Assembly (NCBI RefSeq): GCF_947623445.1
Contig: NC_135241.1
Coordinates: forward strand, 15,998,501-16,062,500
DNA length: 64,000 nt
Direction: 5' to 3'
Origin: Clavelina lepadiformis
Taxonomy: Eukaryota; Chordata; Ascidiacea; Aplousobranchia; Clavelinidae
Shown: piece after piece, positions 1-11,846 of the stretch
Layout: the number at the start of each line of letters is the position of its first letter
How positions within the stretch are numbered: the stretch's first letter is position 1
The notes under the pieces: model-generated
Database searches by the model: none
Seen by the model: only the letters and a program-made list of their open reading frames with translations
Told to the model about the DNA's origin: nothing
Translations under genes and position numbers: made by a program

Positions 1-740
1 AATTTTCACCATGTGAAGATTCACGCACCTTGGCACTTTTTAAAGCAACATCTAGAACCAGTTGCAAGCCAGATTTTGGTTTGTCTTCGACCACTCACCG
101 TAATGGTTTTTGCACATAAGCATTGCAACATGGTTGAAACCGAAATACAAGATAAATTATTTCCAAAAAGTGGAGGGAGTTCAAGTAAGTCCTATAGGAT
201 AAATAAAACTTAGTGCTTTTGTTACCACCATTCTTATTTTGATAATGGCTGATAAGACATTTTTTACTACAGGTCAATTGAGCTGTTGAATCGGAAATGC
301 TCATACTTGAACAAGACAGCATAGAAACTCGAAATAAAAGCACGAGTATCAACTGGTTTCAGCATCGCCTTCCAAGTGGTAGCAAACATTTGGATGATCT
401 AGTGGGTTGTGGTGTCGAGTGTGCCGGCAATATTAGCGATGTGGAAGAAGATCTTGAAGGGGCACTAAATCCATCAGCAGAATTTGCAATCTTTCTGAAG
501 TTTCAGATCCAACCAAATACCACTGACACGCTAAACTGATGGCAAACAGTGCTGGACGGTTGCCTCTGCTAAAGCAGTTGGCTTTCAAATATCTCTGCAT
601 ACCTGCCACATCAGCATCTTCGGGGAGATCTTTTCCAGCGCAGGATTAACTGCTACGTAGTTGCGATCTCAATTGAAGCCGGACATTTGGAAAGCCTTAA
701 TGTATTGCACTGCAATAAACTTGTGCTTTGATTGTGTTTT
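1..740 (+). CDS. 3' end of an unrecognised gene (partial)
   Basis: The reading frame is open from base 1 to a good donor (AA|GTAAGT at 187). An acceptor (CTACAG) lies at 268-273. Splicing them ends the protein five codons later, at a TGA near 287. An AATAAA at 714-719 followed by a GT-rich stretch marks a likely poly(A) site, so the gene probably ends near 735. The visible peptide (start NFHHVKIHAPWHFLKQHLEP) has a KIHAPW string that recalls anoctamin N-terminal regions, but the rest does not match and I do not assign it. A second open frame at 297-539 starts inside the last exon and is probably 3' UTR. This may be a decayed gene. Confidence 0.3.
714..719 (+). terminator. AATAAA polyadenylation signal
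   Basis: AATAAA is followed within 10-30 bases by a GT/T-rich run (TTGTGCTTTGATTGTGTTTT), the usual arrangement of a metazoan cleavage site. It would end the partial gene entering from the left. Confidence 0.5.
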
Positions 741-3700
741 TGTTTTCTGGATTCAGGGTAGGTATTTAGAATAATTCTAAAATAGTAAATTATTCTGCAA
801 TGCCCATCCTACCTATGGCTGTATAAATGACCAAATCAGTAGGATGCTTAATTATTTATAGATGAAACACTTTACATCGACACCAGCACATTACATGGAC
901 AAATCGTAATTGAAATTCTTTTCTATAACAAAAAGCAAAAACATACCAAGCTGCTTTGTGATGGGACTCGATGTATTTGTTCATTACCATCTCCCATAGA
1001 CTGATTTCCAAACATGTAAAACTACATAAAACAGATATATTCAGGTTGTAGCAATAAAATAAAGATTAGATAAACAACTATAACTATAACTTGCACAATA
1101 TGCGCTTCTGTAAAAAATGAAGACATAAATAATAATTTATAATATAGCAGAAGCTGCTTGTTGTTTATAAATGAATAATATGACCAGCCGATTTTGATGA
1201 CTATTGAGGTACAACCCCAAAGGCCAATACATAGTTTTAATTATGTATGGGAAGAAAACATTTTGCTTTATCAAATAATTCATATCTTTGGAGTAATTTT
1301 TAAGAGCAACCTTTTTGCTTTGGTCTATTGCTAAACTCATTGAGCGAAATTACGTCGGTAAAATACGACGCGTCCTAAGCTTTTCAATTGATACGTAAAA
1401 TGAGTACCAAGAGCGAAAATTTTTTATTAATGAATAGTTTAGTTGTCGTTTAGTTTTATTAACCAGAAATTGATATTAGAACCATACGACATTTTTAGTG
1501 ATGTTGTTTAAAAGCTGTTAACAAATTTTCAAATATTGTCAAAACCTTTTTCGAATTGTTTTTACCATCACCTGTTATTGTGACGCTTAAGTTCTCGAAG
1601 GCCAAAGGGTCAACTATTTATGCATTGCTATTCATCACAAATTCGAATTGGTTAAAGTAAAAATTACGAAGTCTGTTTGGTGAAGTAGAAGTTACTTATA
1701 GTGTGCGAGAGATGAACCCGTTCTTTCGAGTTACTTAAAAAGTTTTGCAGTTTAATACTGGTAAAATATAAATATTATATAAACCTTATATACATCTTAA
1801 ACATTATAGTATGATATATTATATAGGTATAGGTATATTTATAGGTATAAATAAATAAGGTTTAAGCCTCTTCAATGACAGTGCTGGTGACTACGAAAGC
1901 GATTAATTATTATCTATTGCAAATAGGGCGAAACAGCAATGTTGATATCAAAAACTAAGAAAATTGTAATTTATAAGAAGTTGCACAGGTTAACTGAAAA
2001 TCAAAACCAGGGGGCCAACGTATATTCTGCTCCCCCCATAATTCACAACTGGGGGGCGTTACCCCTCCACTCTATTGGGAATCAACGTCTGTGGATACTG
2101 ATACATGCACATTAACAAATTGTAAAATTAGATTTCAAACTATGCGCAACACAAAACATGAAGCTGACTTAAAAATCACCAAAACATAGATTTCTGCTCA
2201 TTAAATGGCTAATTGCATTGATAAAGATCTGATCATAGCAACTTTTAGTATTGCCAAGGTGGGTTATATTAAACACTTTCTACTATACAACTATATATAG
2301 CAGGTATTTAATTCATACTGTCTTGTCACAAATTCAGATATGTTCAAAACCAAGGTTTAAAACGAAACATTGCTTACATCTCTTTGCAAACTGTTAGGAT
2401 GACTGTTCATGCAGCAGTTGTGGTGAGGATGTTCCATAGTTGATTGCAAATAGAGGTTCAATAATAATTTTCTTCTATCCTCAAGAAAACCCTACGTTTA
2501 ACTTGTCACTTAAGTTTGTTGTCATAGGTGGTGCTGAAAAAAATCACAAGTAATTGTTTGTTTGATGACATAAGACAAAAGTTTAATAATGATTGCTTTT
2601 TTTTGAAAGAGAATGCATTTAATCTTTTTCCCCCTCATAATAAGTCAAGCTGCCTGGGCAACAATTATATCGTATTTGTATGTTAAGCTCTCTGTGTTCC
2701 ACCTTAACCTATTCTTATACATCCCAGCTTATTGCTTTCTCTTGTCTTTGCGTCTGGACAAAACACGAGCTTAACATAATGCAGTAAAATTAGCAGTTAA
2801 TGAGTGAAGAGCAAAGGATATATAGTACTGATTTATTTAAAACAAGACTGATGAGTTATTCAAGATCGATCACACCTTGCCACAGGCCATACATGAGCAA
2901 AGTTAGGCTATGTCACCACAACAATAGAACAGTGTGAGAACAATAGTGAGAATTTCCACTAGTTAAGATGATATAGCTATATGCAACAAAGAACAGTTTA
3001 GGAGTGTGTAAGTGAAACGATGAAATTCCATGAACAAAAATCCAATAACTTTGAAACTTAGTGTATCTGCTAAAAGTTTCACTTCCGTCATAAAATCACC
3101 ACACTATCAAGCAAATGCTTTCAAAATGACAAAATCGAGAAAACTTAATGCTTGCGCTGCTAATTGTGCACTGACTGTTCTTACAGGAAGGAGAAAAATA
3201 TGAGTGGACTTACATTATAACTGGTGTTTTAGGGTGAGAAATTAGCAGTGGGCTTACACCTGACTGCAGAGTATGGCATTAGCACACCAGAGGTTTTTTG
3301 CAAAAAACAAAATCACACACCGGCTGGTCTGTATTTCAAAGCAGAATTTGCCAAGATATTGGGTGTGCAAAACTGCTAACTCATGCTGTGTGCAGGTGTA
3401 CAATGGCTAGCCGAGTGTACACGTATTCTATCAATCTTCAATAAATATACAGGCTAATACAGTATGTAACTATACATTTATCTAACACACACGCCAAACA
3501 ATCCTGTGGGCAGGATAAAATTTTATCGAAATTTAGCCAATCATTGCAACTAAATGGATGAAGCCAGTCGTGCTGATTTATCACACTTCAATGAAAACGT
3601 TCTCAAACTATTTTTTCTGATTTTTTTTGCTGCTATGATTATGCCCTTACTTTATGTTTGTCAAGTTAAACGCCAAGCATTGTAGCAACTCACTTGCCAG

Positions 3701-5397
3701 AGCCACTCTAAAAGGTACGACAAACGCTAAGTCCTGCATGCAGCTTAGAAGTATAGGCTATAACCTTCGATTGTTGTTAAAGAAGCATCTATCAAAGTTT
3801 GAGTTGGCCTTCAGATATTATCTAGTGTCAAGTGAGCTCCATCACTACAGATGGTGACCACTGACCTCAAATGATCTAAACACACAACTTCTCTCCCCTG
3901 TCTCCAACCCTCTCCTGATACTCATCTCTCTCCACCTTAATGCAACATCAGCCAGGAATTACAGGTAAATCCTGCCTGGGGGACTAACGTAGTGTCTCGC
4001 TTGCATAGCCTACCACAAATGCCAAGTCACAGATCAGAATTATATAACACTCGAATGAATCTCTTATGAAAGGGTAAAGTTAGAGCTTCATATGCGGGAC
4101 ATACATACACACCGACATACACAGCGACAGGCTAAAATAATATGCAGCTTTTTGATAGAAAAGGAGTGCGCCTTCCCCATAGTGACCACGAGTGTACATT
4201 GGTCGGTTTGTTACACACAGGAATTTTCCTTTTGCACCTCTAAGATCTCGACGAAAACTGCTGTACATTTGCTAAAACAGTTCTAAACAAGCATTTCATA
4301 GCACTAGTAACTGGCATCGTGGTGCTTCTAAAATCTAAATCATTGTTAAGAGGATCTGCAATGTTAAAGGGAATATATATTGCAAAATGAGTAAGAAATT
4401 TATGGTGCTTATTAAAGGTAGAAGGAAAAATTTCATAATTAAAAATTGGGGCCTAGTATAAAAGTGCGCAAACAGAAATGTCACAATTGGAGTAGCCGGG
4501 GTCTAGTATACAAAAGCATCCAGTGGTTGTGCATTAGCATATTAGACACAAAAATGACTAATCGATTTTGTAATTCAAGAAGTATAATTTAATTTTTCAA
4601 GAAGTATAATGCTGAATCTCAACGTGTTAACCTACCATAAGCAAGCAAACCTAGAATTTGAATAAATGGGACATTCAGTTTCCTCAATGTACTATAGGTA
4701 TAGGCAGGCTTAATCTAGCTCAAAGTCTGAGAAGAACAAAGAAGCTCAAACTAAAAACGAAAATTGGCAATTTGTTGTAAGGATTAGGCGGCTTAGGGAA
4801 ATTGCAAACATAATGGAGGTGGAGGTCGTGCCTCGCTTTTATGCTTGCTGAAAAGTTTTGACACTGTGACGAATCTGACGATCCACTTCTGGCCGTGTGC
4901 GCGTCATATCACAGATTATGTAAATACGCTGGTCTATGGACATTGGTCATGTCATTGGGCCGCATAGGCCTAGCCTATTTTATCGGTGTTTGTTAGCGAA
5001 GTAACTATTTCACCATAAGTAGGTCACGTAGCCTGCTGTTAAAGATAGGCGGATAAGTTAGGAGAAAGGGCAGCCTAAGTAAAAAATTGATTTTAGCTGT
5101 TTAAAGTTTTATTGGAGTTAGATTTAGATTAGGCTGTAGATTTAGGGTAGCTTTTGGTAACTTTGTTATAACTTCTATTTTAGGTTAAAAGAAGCTTTGA
5201 AAAGTAAGTTCGAACACACAACTTTTTCCGGTGAAGTAGTGGCAGCTTTTTGTTAGGTGAGGTTAATATAAAGACTTAGGTGTTGACTGTTGAAGTAGAG
5301 TCGTAGACGGTAGATTTTGTCCACGCTTGGATCTTTTGGGCCGCTTGGATCGTAAACGGGTTCGGCCTTGACCAAATCCTACTGTATATAGATTATG
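741..5397. other. Intergenic region without a supported gene
   Basis: No open frame here has credible splice partners or recognisable protein content. The region holds AT-rich low-complexity DNA (TATA/TAGG-rich at about 1,790-1,858), stray AATAAA words (for example near 1,055) and, at its right end, one copy of the MITE listed separately. The 60-70-codon frames at 3,654 and 4,080-4,286 look like chance. Confidence 0.6.
5001..5246 (+). repeat. Fold-back MITE, copy 1
   Basis: About 245 bp that begins GTAACTATTTCACC and ends CCGGTGAAGTAGTGGCAGC, so its ends are imperfect inverted repeats. The interior shares long similarity (TTGATTTTAGCT, TAGATTTAGG, GTTAGGCT-like words) with 42,694-42,930 and, inverted, with 44,391-44,636. 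Three copies in one window indicate a mobile family. No coding capacity is seen. Confidence 0.65.
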
Positions 5398-5475
5398 CAT
5401 AGGTGGGCAGTGCCGCTATAGTACTATAGCACCAAATTACCAATAGGAGTGCTAACTGAGCACATGCTGAAATGT

Positions 5476-5622
5476 CTTTGTGACGTCACCAATGGCAGCC
5501 TGCTGGTTTTCATGAGCAACCTGCTATCCGTGACGTCACATGGTTGCCAGCACCCTGCTATCGGTGACGTCACGTGGTTGCCTATCGGAATACCACCCTG
5601 CTGTTCGTGACGTCGGCAGCCT
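5476..5622 (+). repeat. Subterminal tandem repeats with TGACGTCA motifs
   Basis: Four imperfect units of about 30-45 bp, each with a GTGACGTC core and a CCTGCT...GGTTGCC frame (cores near 5,479, 5,531, 5,563 and 5,607). TGACGTCA is the CRE/ATF palindrome. Related units occur inverted at 11,630-11,700 inside the other end of the same element, so they are better explained as transposase-binding subterminal repeats, though promoter activity for the internal gene is possible. Confidence 0.55.
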
Positions 5623-6200
5623 TTATTTTTTATATTGTTTGTTTTTCGCCGTTGACTGTTGGGAGCGAAAAATGTATATAGGCTAGGGCCTAGCCGCTAG
5701 GCCTAGGCTGAAATGAGGATGTTGTTAGAAGCTGCCTATACAGCTATGCTGTTGCTGAGGCTGCAAGATTCGGAAAATCCGGTATGTAGCTGTGATGCAG
5801 AGACACATTTAGTTGTGATGTTGTACATTGACACCTCAAGTCAATTGAAGCAGTCGTGCAAACAACCATAACTACCGGTATGTCTGTATGACTGTATGTG
5901 ATATGTTTGTTTAGATCAAGGGTGTCAAATTGAAATGTAGGATCGCATTTCAAATTTCAGGTAAGATGTAGGCTGCACCTACATTTCAGCTTTGCCAAGT
6001 CATTTCAAATAAATTGACCTTATTAGTTTGCATATTGTCAAGCATGGCTGGGTGATTGTCGTCTATGCTAACATCGGTATTGTCATAGTGACATATTCTT
6101 TTACGCCTGTTACCGAATATTTTTGCTTTCAATTGCTGTACATTAAAATTTTTGTTACATAGGTTTTCTGCTTTGTGAAATGCTTTAATATTTAAGAGAA

Positions 6201-9200
6201 ATGGTGAAATTTAAATTGTCGGAAAGCTGTATTGAAACCTCAATGGACAATGTGTTACAGTATATATCGCAATTTCAATCCTGTCCACTTTGTCCTCCGA
6301 CCTTGCTGATAAAGCAAAGCTTGCAGAAACACTTTCTTTCCACTCATTTTCATCAGGCAGTAGACATGAATGTTTCGGGAAAAGCAGGTATATAATTCTT
6401 TATGTATATAACTTCACCATAATGCAGAAATATTCCAAACTTTGTGATTGCTTTATTATGTTATTTGTGGTGTGATTGAGATTTTATGATGTACGATGTG
6501 TGTTTGTATATTTCAGGAAGCAAATATTTAGGCATTTTGTACCCAAAATATCCCCGGAATTGGTAGCTTTTTTACGTTTACAATTTGCTTTCCCTACTTT
6601 AACAACCTGGCTCTGTCACTGTTCCCAAGTATGTTAGCATTCACACATTGCGATGAAAAATCAAAATACTACTAATTTCATATCCTTGGAAAAAATCATG
6701 CTAACTTGTCAAGCATACCGGTATGTATTGGCTGAGAGGTTTTCTGATTAAATAGTAATTTTGTGTAACTAAGTGTAACATCCTGAGGAGCAAAAAAAAA
6801 CTACAAGTTATCGAAGAATTGAGTTAATAAGCTCCCAAGCCTCAACCATTTTAGTAGTTATTTTTCATACTAATGAAAGCACTTCCATTTTTTGAACATC
6901 ATAGTCATTGTTCAATCCAATGTGTCACGTTGCTGACTGTACTTGTTGTGTATAATATAAGAATTTTCAATATAGATGTTTTTCCATTGCTGTTAACAGT
7001 TTTCTTTTTTTTTAGTTAGTTGTCTTCCTTGTTACAAGAACTGCACGAACACAGAGAAACGAAACCATTTTCACTGCTGCATGTGTCCAGCAGTCATAAC
7101 AAGACGTTACAATTTTAAATGTCATCTAGGTAGGTTTTACTGTGTCATTTGCATCTTTCTGTTTCACTGTTATTCGTAAATACTAATTCTGTTTTCACTA
7201 TTTAAATGCACGAATCGGATGCAAAAGTGGTTGGAAAAAATTTAAATGTTTTTGACTTCTTTCAGGCTAACTCTATTTATTACAACATGCATAATTACAC
7301 TTTTTACTAGCACTAGTAATGTGTTAACTTAATTATAAGTAGTATATTTTATAGCTTTGTAACTATTTGTTTGTGTATTTTATATATGTTGAACGTTTTT
7401 CAGAATTATGCTCAATGGCTGGAAAACGATTGTTTTCAGGGGATGATAAGGTATCAGATGATGCACAAAACTTTTGAAAAGTATGTCTGTTGTTGATAAC
7501 CATTTTATTTGTTATCGCTATACAACTACAAATGTTCCTTACAGAATATGCAGTATGTACACTGTACAGGGTTCTATTAGGTTTATACTTACAAACTATT
7601 ACAGAGTCCACTTCTATATGGAAATGGCTCATTCTGTGCACAATGTGAATATGTGAACATACTGCATACCCAATGTACATGAACATGACGTAATGCAACT
7701 TTAGTTATGATTGCATTTTAGTTGTGTGTATTGTGCATGCCTGACATCCTTGTGTTAATACTCTGTGCAATTCGCCTAGGACTGCAATTTTTGGTGATCC
7801 CCAGACATGTCTCAATAACCAAATTATACTGTATTAAAGTTATTAATCACTACCATGTATCTTTAATATAGCTGTTAAATACTCAGTGTAAATGCTATTG
7901 ACATTTGTTTTCGATACATAAATATTGTGACATAAAGTGAAAAAATACTTTTGGAGTAACATGGCAAAAATTAGTCATGTCCATAATTACGTTTGTAATG
8001 GTGGGGTGCAATAGCTGTGATCATTTCTTTTAAGGTATTCATTCTGTGGCATGGATATGGTTAATTTCATGTTTATTAGCCAATTATCCATTCATTTGGA
8101 CAATGAAGAAATTAATGCAAATTGCATAAAAAAAATTAAGACATCTTTTCCTGACATATATTATGACCAACATGGAAGGGTCATACCCTCAATGACAGGT
8201 ATCATAAGGGTATAGTTACTTTGTTGTTGTTGTTATTGGCATACAGAATGCATACATAATAGTTGTCTTTTAGATCGAAAAATAATCAGTGATCCTGATC
8301 TTTCAAGCAAATCCAATCACTCTTCCGTAGCTTTGCATGTGATAAACCCTAGTTCAGGTGTCCCAGTTATTACAGCAATGACGACAACTTTGACTACTAC
8401 TGGGTCCCTTTCCAGTCAAGTCCAGACACTTCAGTGGTCACAAGCTCCAGATTTTACTTCCACTATTGAGAATCAGCATGTGTCCGGTAAAATCGAAAAA
8501 GAATATGTTAGCAGCAAAAATCTTTGAAATCTGGAAAACTTACTCCATCAAAATTTATTGGTGCGTCATTATTACTGCAAACATACTTAGAATGAAATGC
8601 TTGAATAAGTACAATTAAATAGGTAATTCAGTCCATCACTGGACATATCCAGAATTTAATTGTGTGATTTTTTTTGATGCAGACATTAAACATTTGTGGG
8701 AATCCAAACACTCAGGTAGAGTTGAAGTTGTCATCGGAAATATGGCAATAAAAACAGATTCAATGAAACGCTTGCAATCTGCTTGGCTTGATGACGATGT
8801 TAGTTTGGCGTTTTTTTGTAAATTTTGCTGAAAAACTTTAACATATTGCTATTCTGTTCAATTTTATAATTTCTATGATAACTTTGTTTTTAGGTTATGG
8901 AAGGAGTATTGAAAGCCTTGGTTTTAAAGGTGATCTTTATTGGGTTTGGAATAAACTTACATTGCTTGTAGGGTAAACACAGTGCTCAACTTTTTTGGGT
9001 TTTACAGGCAAAGAAGAAGATTGTTGTACTGTCACCCATCTATTCTACAATGTGGTTTTGGAATGGGCGGTTCCGGCAATCTACCGCAAGCAAACTGGTA
9101 AGCTGAACTTATGAAGTTTTTGGATCAGGGGGAATGCTTAAGCGTCTGTAATTTTGAAGCCTAACATATGCCTGTAATTTATCGAATATATAAAGAAAGA

Positions 9201-10711
9201 ACCTTTTTTTAAGGAACTTATAATAATAATAATAAACAACAAACTGCTAAACTTTGGCACACATACAGTAACAAAAATAATAAATTTATTACAGTAATAT
9301 CCACTTAAAGTTAGCAAGTGATGTGCAGGTGGTAATAAATTTTTTCGGACATTTCCTGATCTATATGCAACAACAGTTATGATAGCCATGAACGTTGTTA
9401 ATAGTTGTTGTAAACTGCACATTAACAGTTTAACTATCATGATCTAATTTTTGTAGGCCAATGCTATGATTGATCAGTCATTTATCACTGTGGTAAATGT
9501 CCATGAAAACCACTGGTTGTTGATGGTCAGTAAAATTTGATAAATATTGAAGTGAGGAAACTTACTGGCTGACTGCTAACCAATTACAATTTTACTTTTC
9601 AGGTTAAAAGCAATGACACTAAAACTATTTACGTTTATGACTCGTTTGGAAAAGAACCAATGGAATATATTCCTCGAATAAAAAACACTTTGGGTATCAC
9701 TGTAGTTGTCATGTTAGCGCCTGTTTCATAAATATAAATTTATGCAAAAAGTAATTCTATTTGTAAAACAATAGATCATTTTTTCGACACTATCGAAAAA
9801 CAACATCTGATTGGAGATACTGCTGCAGAAAGCGTAACGAACAAAAGGACTTTATGAATTGTAGCCCTCTTGCATTAATGGTAAAGTTGCAAAACACTGT
9901 TTTAGTTTTATATAATCCACTTTGGATCCAGAATATTTTTAAACCATTAAATTGTTGTAGGAAGCAGAACGTTATTTGTGCCAAAATTTGTTTGAAGACG
10001 CAGATTTCAAAGCGGATTCAACATCGTGTACTTTGTACAGAGAGAATTTTGGCAACTTATTGCTCAATATGACAGGTAAGCATTATTTCAAACACAAACA
10101 GCTAGGGTTTAATGGTGCTATTGCAGTGCTTTTCTCCTATTTTACATAGAATTAGAAATCATTGTACATAGTGTCGACCATTTTGACAAAATGCTAACGC
10201 AATAATGGAACATTCTTGTAATGTAGATAATTAGATACACCTGTGCTGAATTACAACAATAATATGGAAAGCATGGTTGTTGCTTAATGTGACATGTTTC
10301 AATTACATTATTAGATGAAAGTTGTTTGGAAAATTACTGTCTCATGTGTCATGATGCAAAATCACCAAAATCATTTCATGGAGACACAATAAATTGGGTA
10401 TGATTCCTATGAAGTATGACAGAAATGTGCCATTGGCGCATTTGTTTTTGATCAAGTTGTGTAATGTGACAGTGATAAGAATCCACTAAGCTAATGAAAG
10501 TGTGAAATTCAATTAATTACTTAATCATATCTTGTAAATTATAAGAGCGATCAATTTTGCTATGAACATTAATTACTGCAAAGGTTACAGTGCTTGCATT
10601 TCCAGATTTTTGAGGATAAATACATTGAGAGATGTGATTGCAAAAAAGTAATCCTATGTATTGTTTTCTAAGGTGTCCTGTGAAGAATGTAGAATTAAGG
10701 TGGTGCCATGA
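6201..10711 (+). CDS. Zinc finger / C48 (Ulp1-like) cysteine protease / PHD-like protein, possibly decaying
   Basis: Exons read as 6201-6387, 7016-7129, 7404-7450, 8141-8198 (weak acceptor), 8274-8486, 8683-8798, 8894-8929, 9008-9097, 9457-9525, 9603-9693, 9775-9880, 9961-10075, 10315-10397, 10673-10711; about 440 residues. The N-terminus has two Cys/His clusters (CPLC...H...H; CLPCYKNC...HFHCCMC...CHL). The centre fits a C48 peptidase: VVNVHENHWLLM (His codon 9511-9513), IYVYDSFG (Asp 9639-9641), then QKDFMNCSPL, with the oxyanion Gln exactly six residues before the Cys (9860-9862), as in Ulp1/SENP. The usual DCG is NCS. The C-terminus (YCLMCHDAK...WVSCEEC...HEICLKGCC) resembles a PHD-like finger. 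Oddities: the Cys-bearing exon is one base out of phase with the exon before it, and the PHD-like finger breaks into another frame after VSCEEC. It may be a mutated transposon gene, or an exon border is misread. Such proteases cut SUMO-like isopeptides in characterised relatives; the substrate here is unknown. Confidence 0.6.
9220..9234. repeat. Short TAA microsatellite
   Basis: Five tandem TAA units in an intron of the C48 gene. No other significance is seen. Confidence 0.8.
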
Positions 10712-10867
10712 GATTTGTCTGAAAGGTTGCTGTTTAAAGAACACATTTACATGTCAGCATCAATAACAGAAAAGTTGATTCATATGCACATTTCATTGAT
10801 TGTATTCTTTTTCTTTTTCGAAATCACTTTTAATAAACATCATCCACAGAAACCTAAGATAAGCAGT

Positions 10868-11203
10868 TTATAAACCAGGCAAACAGGAAATAAAGTTGCA
10901 ATATTTTACATGCATCCGAGAATAAACTGTATAAATACCGTTTGTGCTTGTAAAGTGCTCGTACTGAACAGAAAAATCCATTAAAATGAAATTGCATAGT
11001 TGACAAATAGTTGTTCCAATGGAAGACCGCAAACAAACTTGGTACATTTCAATACAACACAGTGCGACAAAAGCACTAAACAATCCAGTACCTTTAAACT
11101 TTTTCCCAATGAATCGCTTCCATTTAATTTTGCTGCGTTTATCAGCCACTGAGGGGTGAGCGCTTAAATTGCCGGTTTTCGCAGCAAAAATAAAATGTTC
11201 CAT
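10868..11203 (-). CDS. Possible short exon or small gene inside the 6.45-kb element
   Basis: A 111-codon open frame on the minus strand. Its first 38 residues are basic and compositionally protein-like (SVADKRSKIKWKRFIGKKFK) and are followed by a possible donor (TTTAAAG|GTACTG near 11,093). The remainder is low-quality sequence. It lies between the end of the C48 gene and the right terminal repeat, on the opposite strand, where a second transposon gene could sit. No downstream exon was found and no family is recognised. Confidence 0.2.
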   Translation of the reverse strand: MEHFIFAAKTGNLSAHPSVADKRSKIKWKRFIGKKFKGTGLFSAFVALCCIEMYQVCLRSSIGTTICQLCNFILMDFSVQYEHFTSTNGIYTVYSRMHVKYCNFISCLPGL

Positions 11204-11624
11204 AGTTGATGCTAAACCTTAAAGAACTTTATTCAAAATCATTCCAAGAAAAGATACGTACCCAAGAGGAGGTTCATGAAAGGGAACCCCGATTTACAAT
11301 AAATAAAGAAGAAAAGCTGGTGCAAGTTATAATAAATAAATAAACAAAGAATTAAGGCTTCAGTGAACGCACGATTTGTTGTCAAAAACTGTCATAGCCT
11401 ACTTTCAAGTTGGCCTACCGTCCGTACCTGCACATGTCCTACGGTCAAGGGGCAAAAATAAACAATACTACAAAATAAAGATACTATCAGCAAATCAATA
11501 TGTGCTACAATATCAGTAGGCTACTTTGTTAATGTAAATTACACTTTGGGTACTTAAATGAATATAATAAATTCTTTTGTGCACTTTTTTTCTAATAAGA
11601 GTAGCAGAGTACTACTACTCCAGC

Positions 11625-11846
11625 AATGGGAGGGCTGCTGTTGGTTACGTCACGGTGAGCAGCCTTGGTGTTACGTCACGAACAGCAGCCTGGCAATCAT
11701 TGAGCAGAAACCAATAGCAGGTTACAGCACCTGCTCTTTCGGTTACTACCCCGCCTCATTACCCCCCAAATTACTGTACCGCGGTACTTTTTCAGTGACG
11801 ATATCGGTACCGTCGATATGTTCAAAGTACCGACTGCCCACCTCTG
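11625..11846 (-). repeat. Right terminal and subterminal repeats of the 6.45-kb element
   Basis: Reverse-complemented, the segment starts CAGAGGTGGGCAGTCGGTAC and contains GTACCG/CGGTAC-rich palindromes, followed by two GTGACGTAAC units framed by GGCTGCT. The first 14 bases match the left end at 5,398. A related GGTACTTTGAAAGTACCG stretch occurs alone near 52,211. Confidence 0.55.

Larger units (their letters stand above)
5398..11846. mobile_element. Putative 6.45-kb DNA transposon carrying a C48 protease gene
   Basis: The left end reads CATAGGTGGGCAGT and the right end, reverse-complemented, reads CAGAGGTGGGCAGT: 13 of 14 positions are inverted-repeat matches. The 8 bases outside are AGATTATG on the left and GGATTATG on the right, a 7/8 match in the position of a target-site duplication. 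Just inside each end are several short GTGACGT(C/A)AC-containing repeats in opposite orientation; the 14-mer GCTGTTCGTGACGT is shared between the two ends. CAGAGGTGGGCA-type termini with 8-bp duplications fit hAT-like superfamilies; Zisupton/KDZ elements also make 8-bp duplications and can carry Ulp1 domains. No hAT transposase is recognised inside; the only large gene is the C48 protease gene. The alternative is two independent short elements inserted in opposite orientation, which the matching flanks make unlikely. Confidence 0.6.

Noticed and set aside
297..539. 80-codon frame in the first kilobase
   Set aside because: It begins after an in-frame stop in the last exon of the partial gene and is followed by its poly(A) signal, so 3' UTR is the simpler reading.
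5531..5571. TGACGTCA palindromes as a CREB-regulated promoter
   Set aside because: The same units recur inverted at the other end of the element, so a transposon subterminal-repeat role explains them better.
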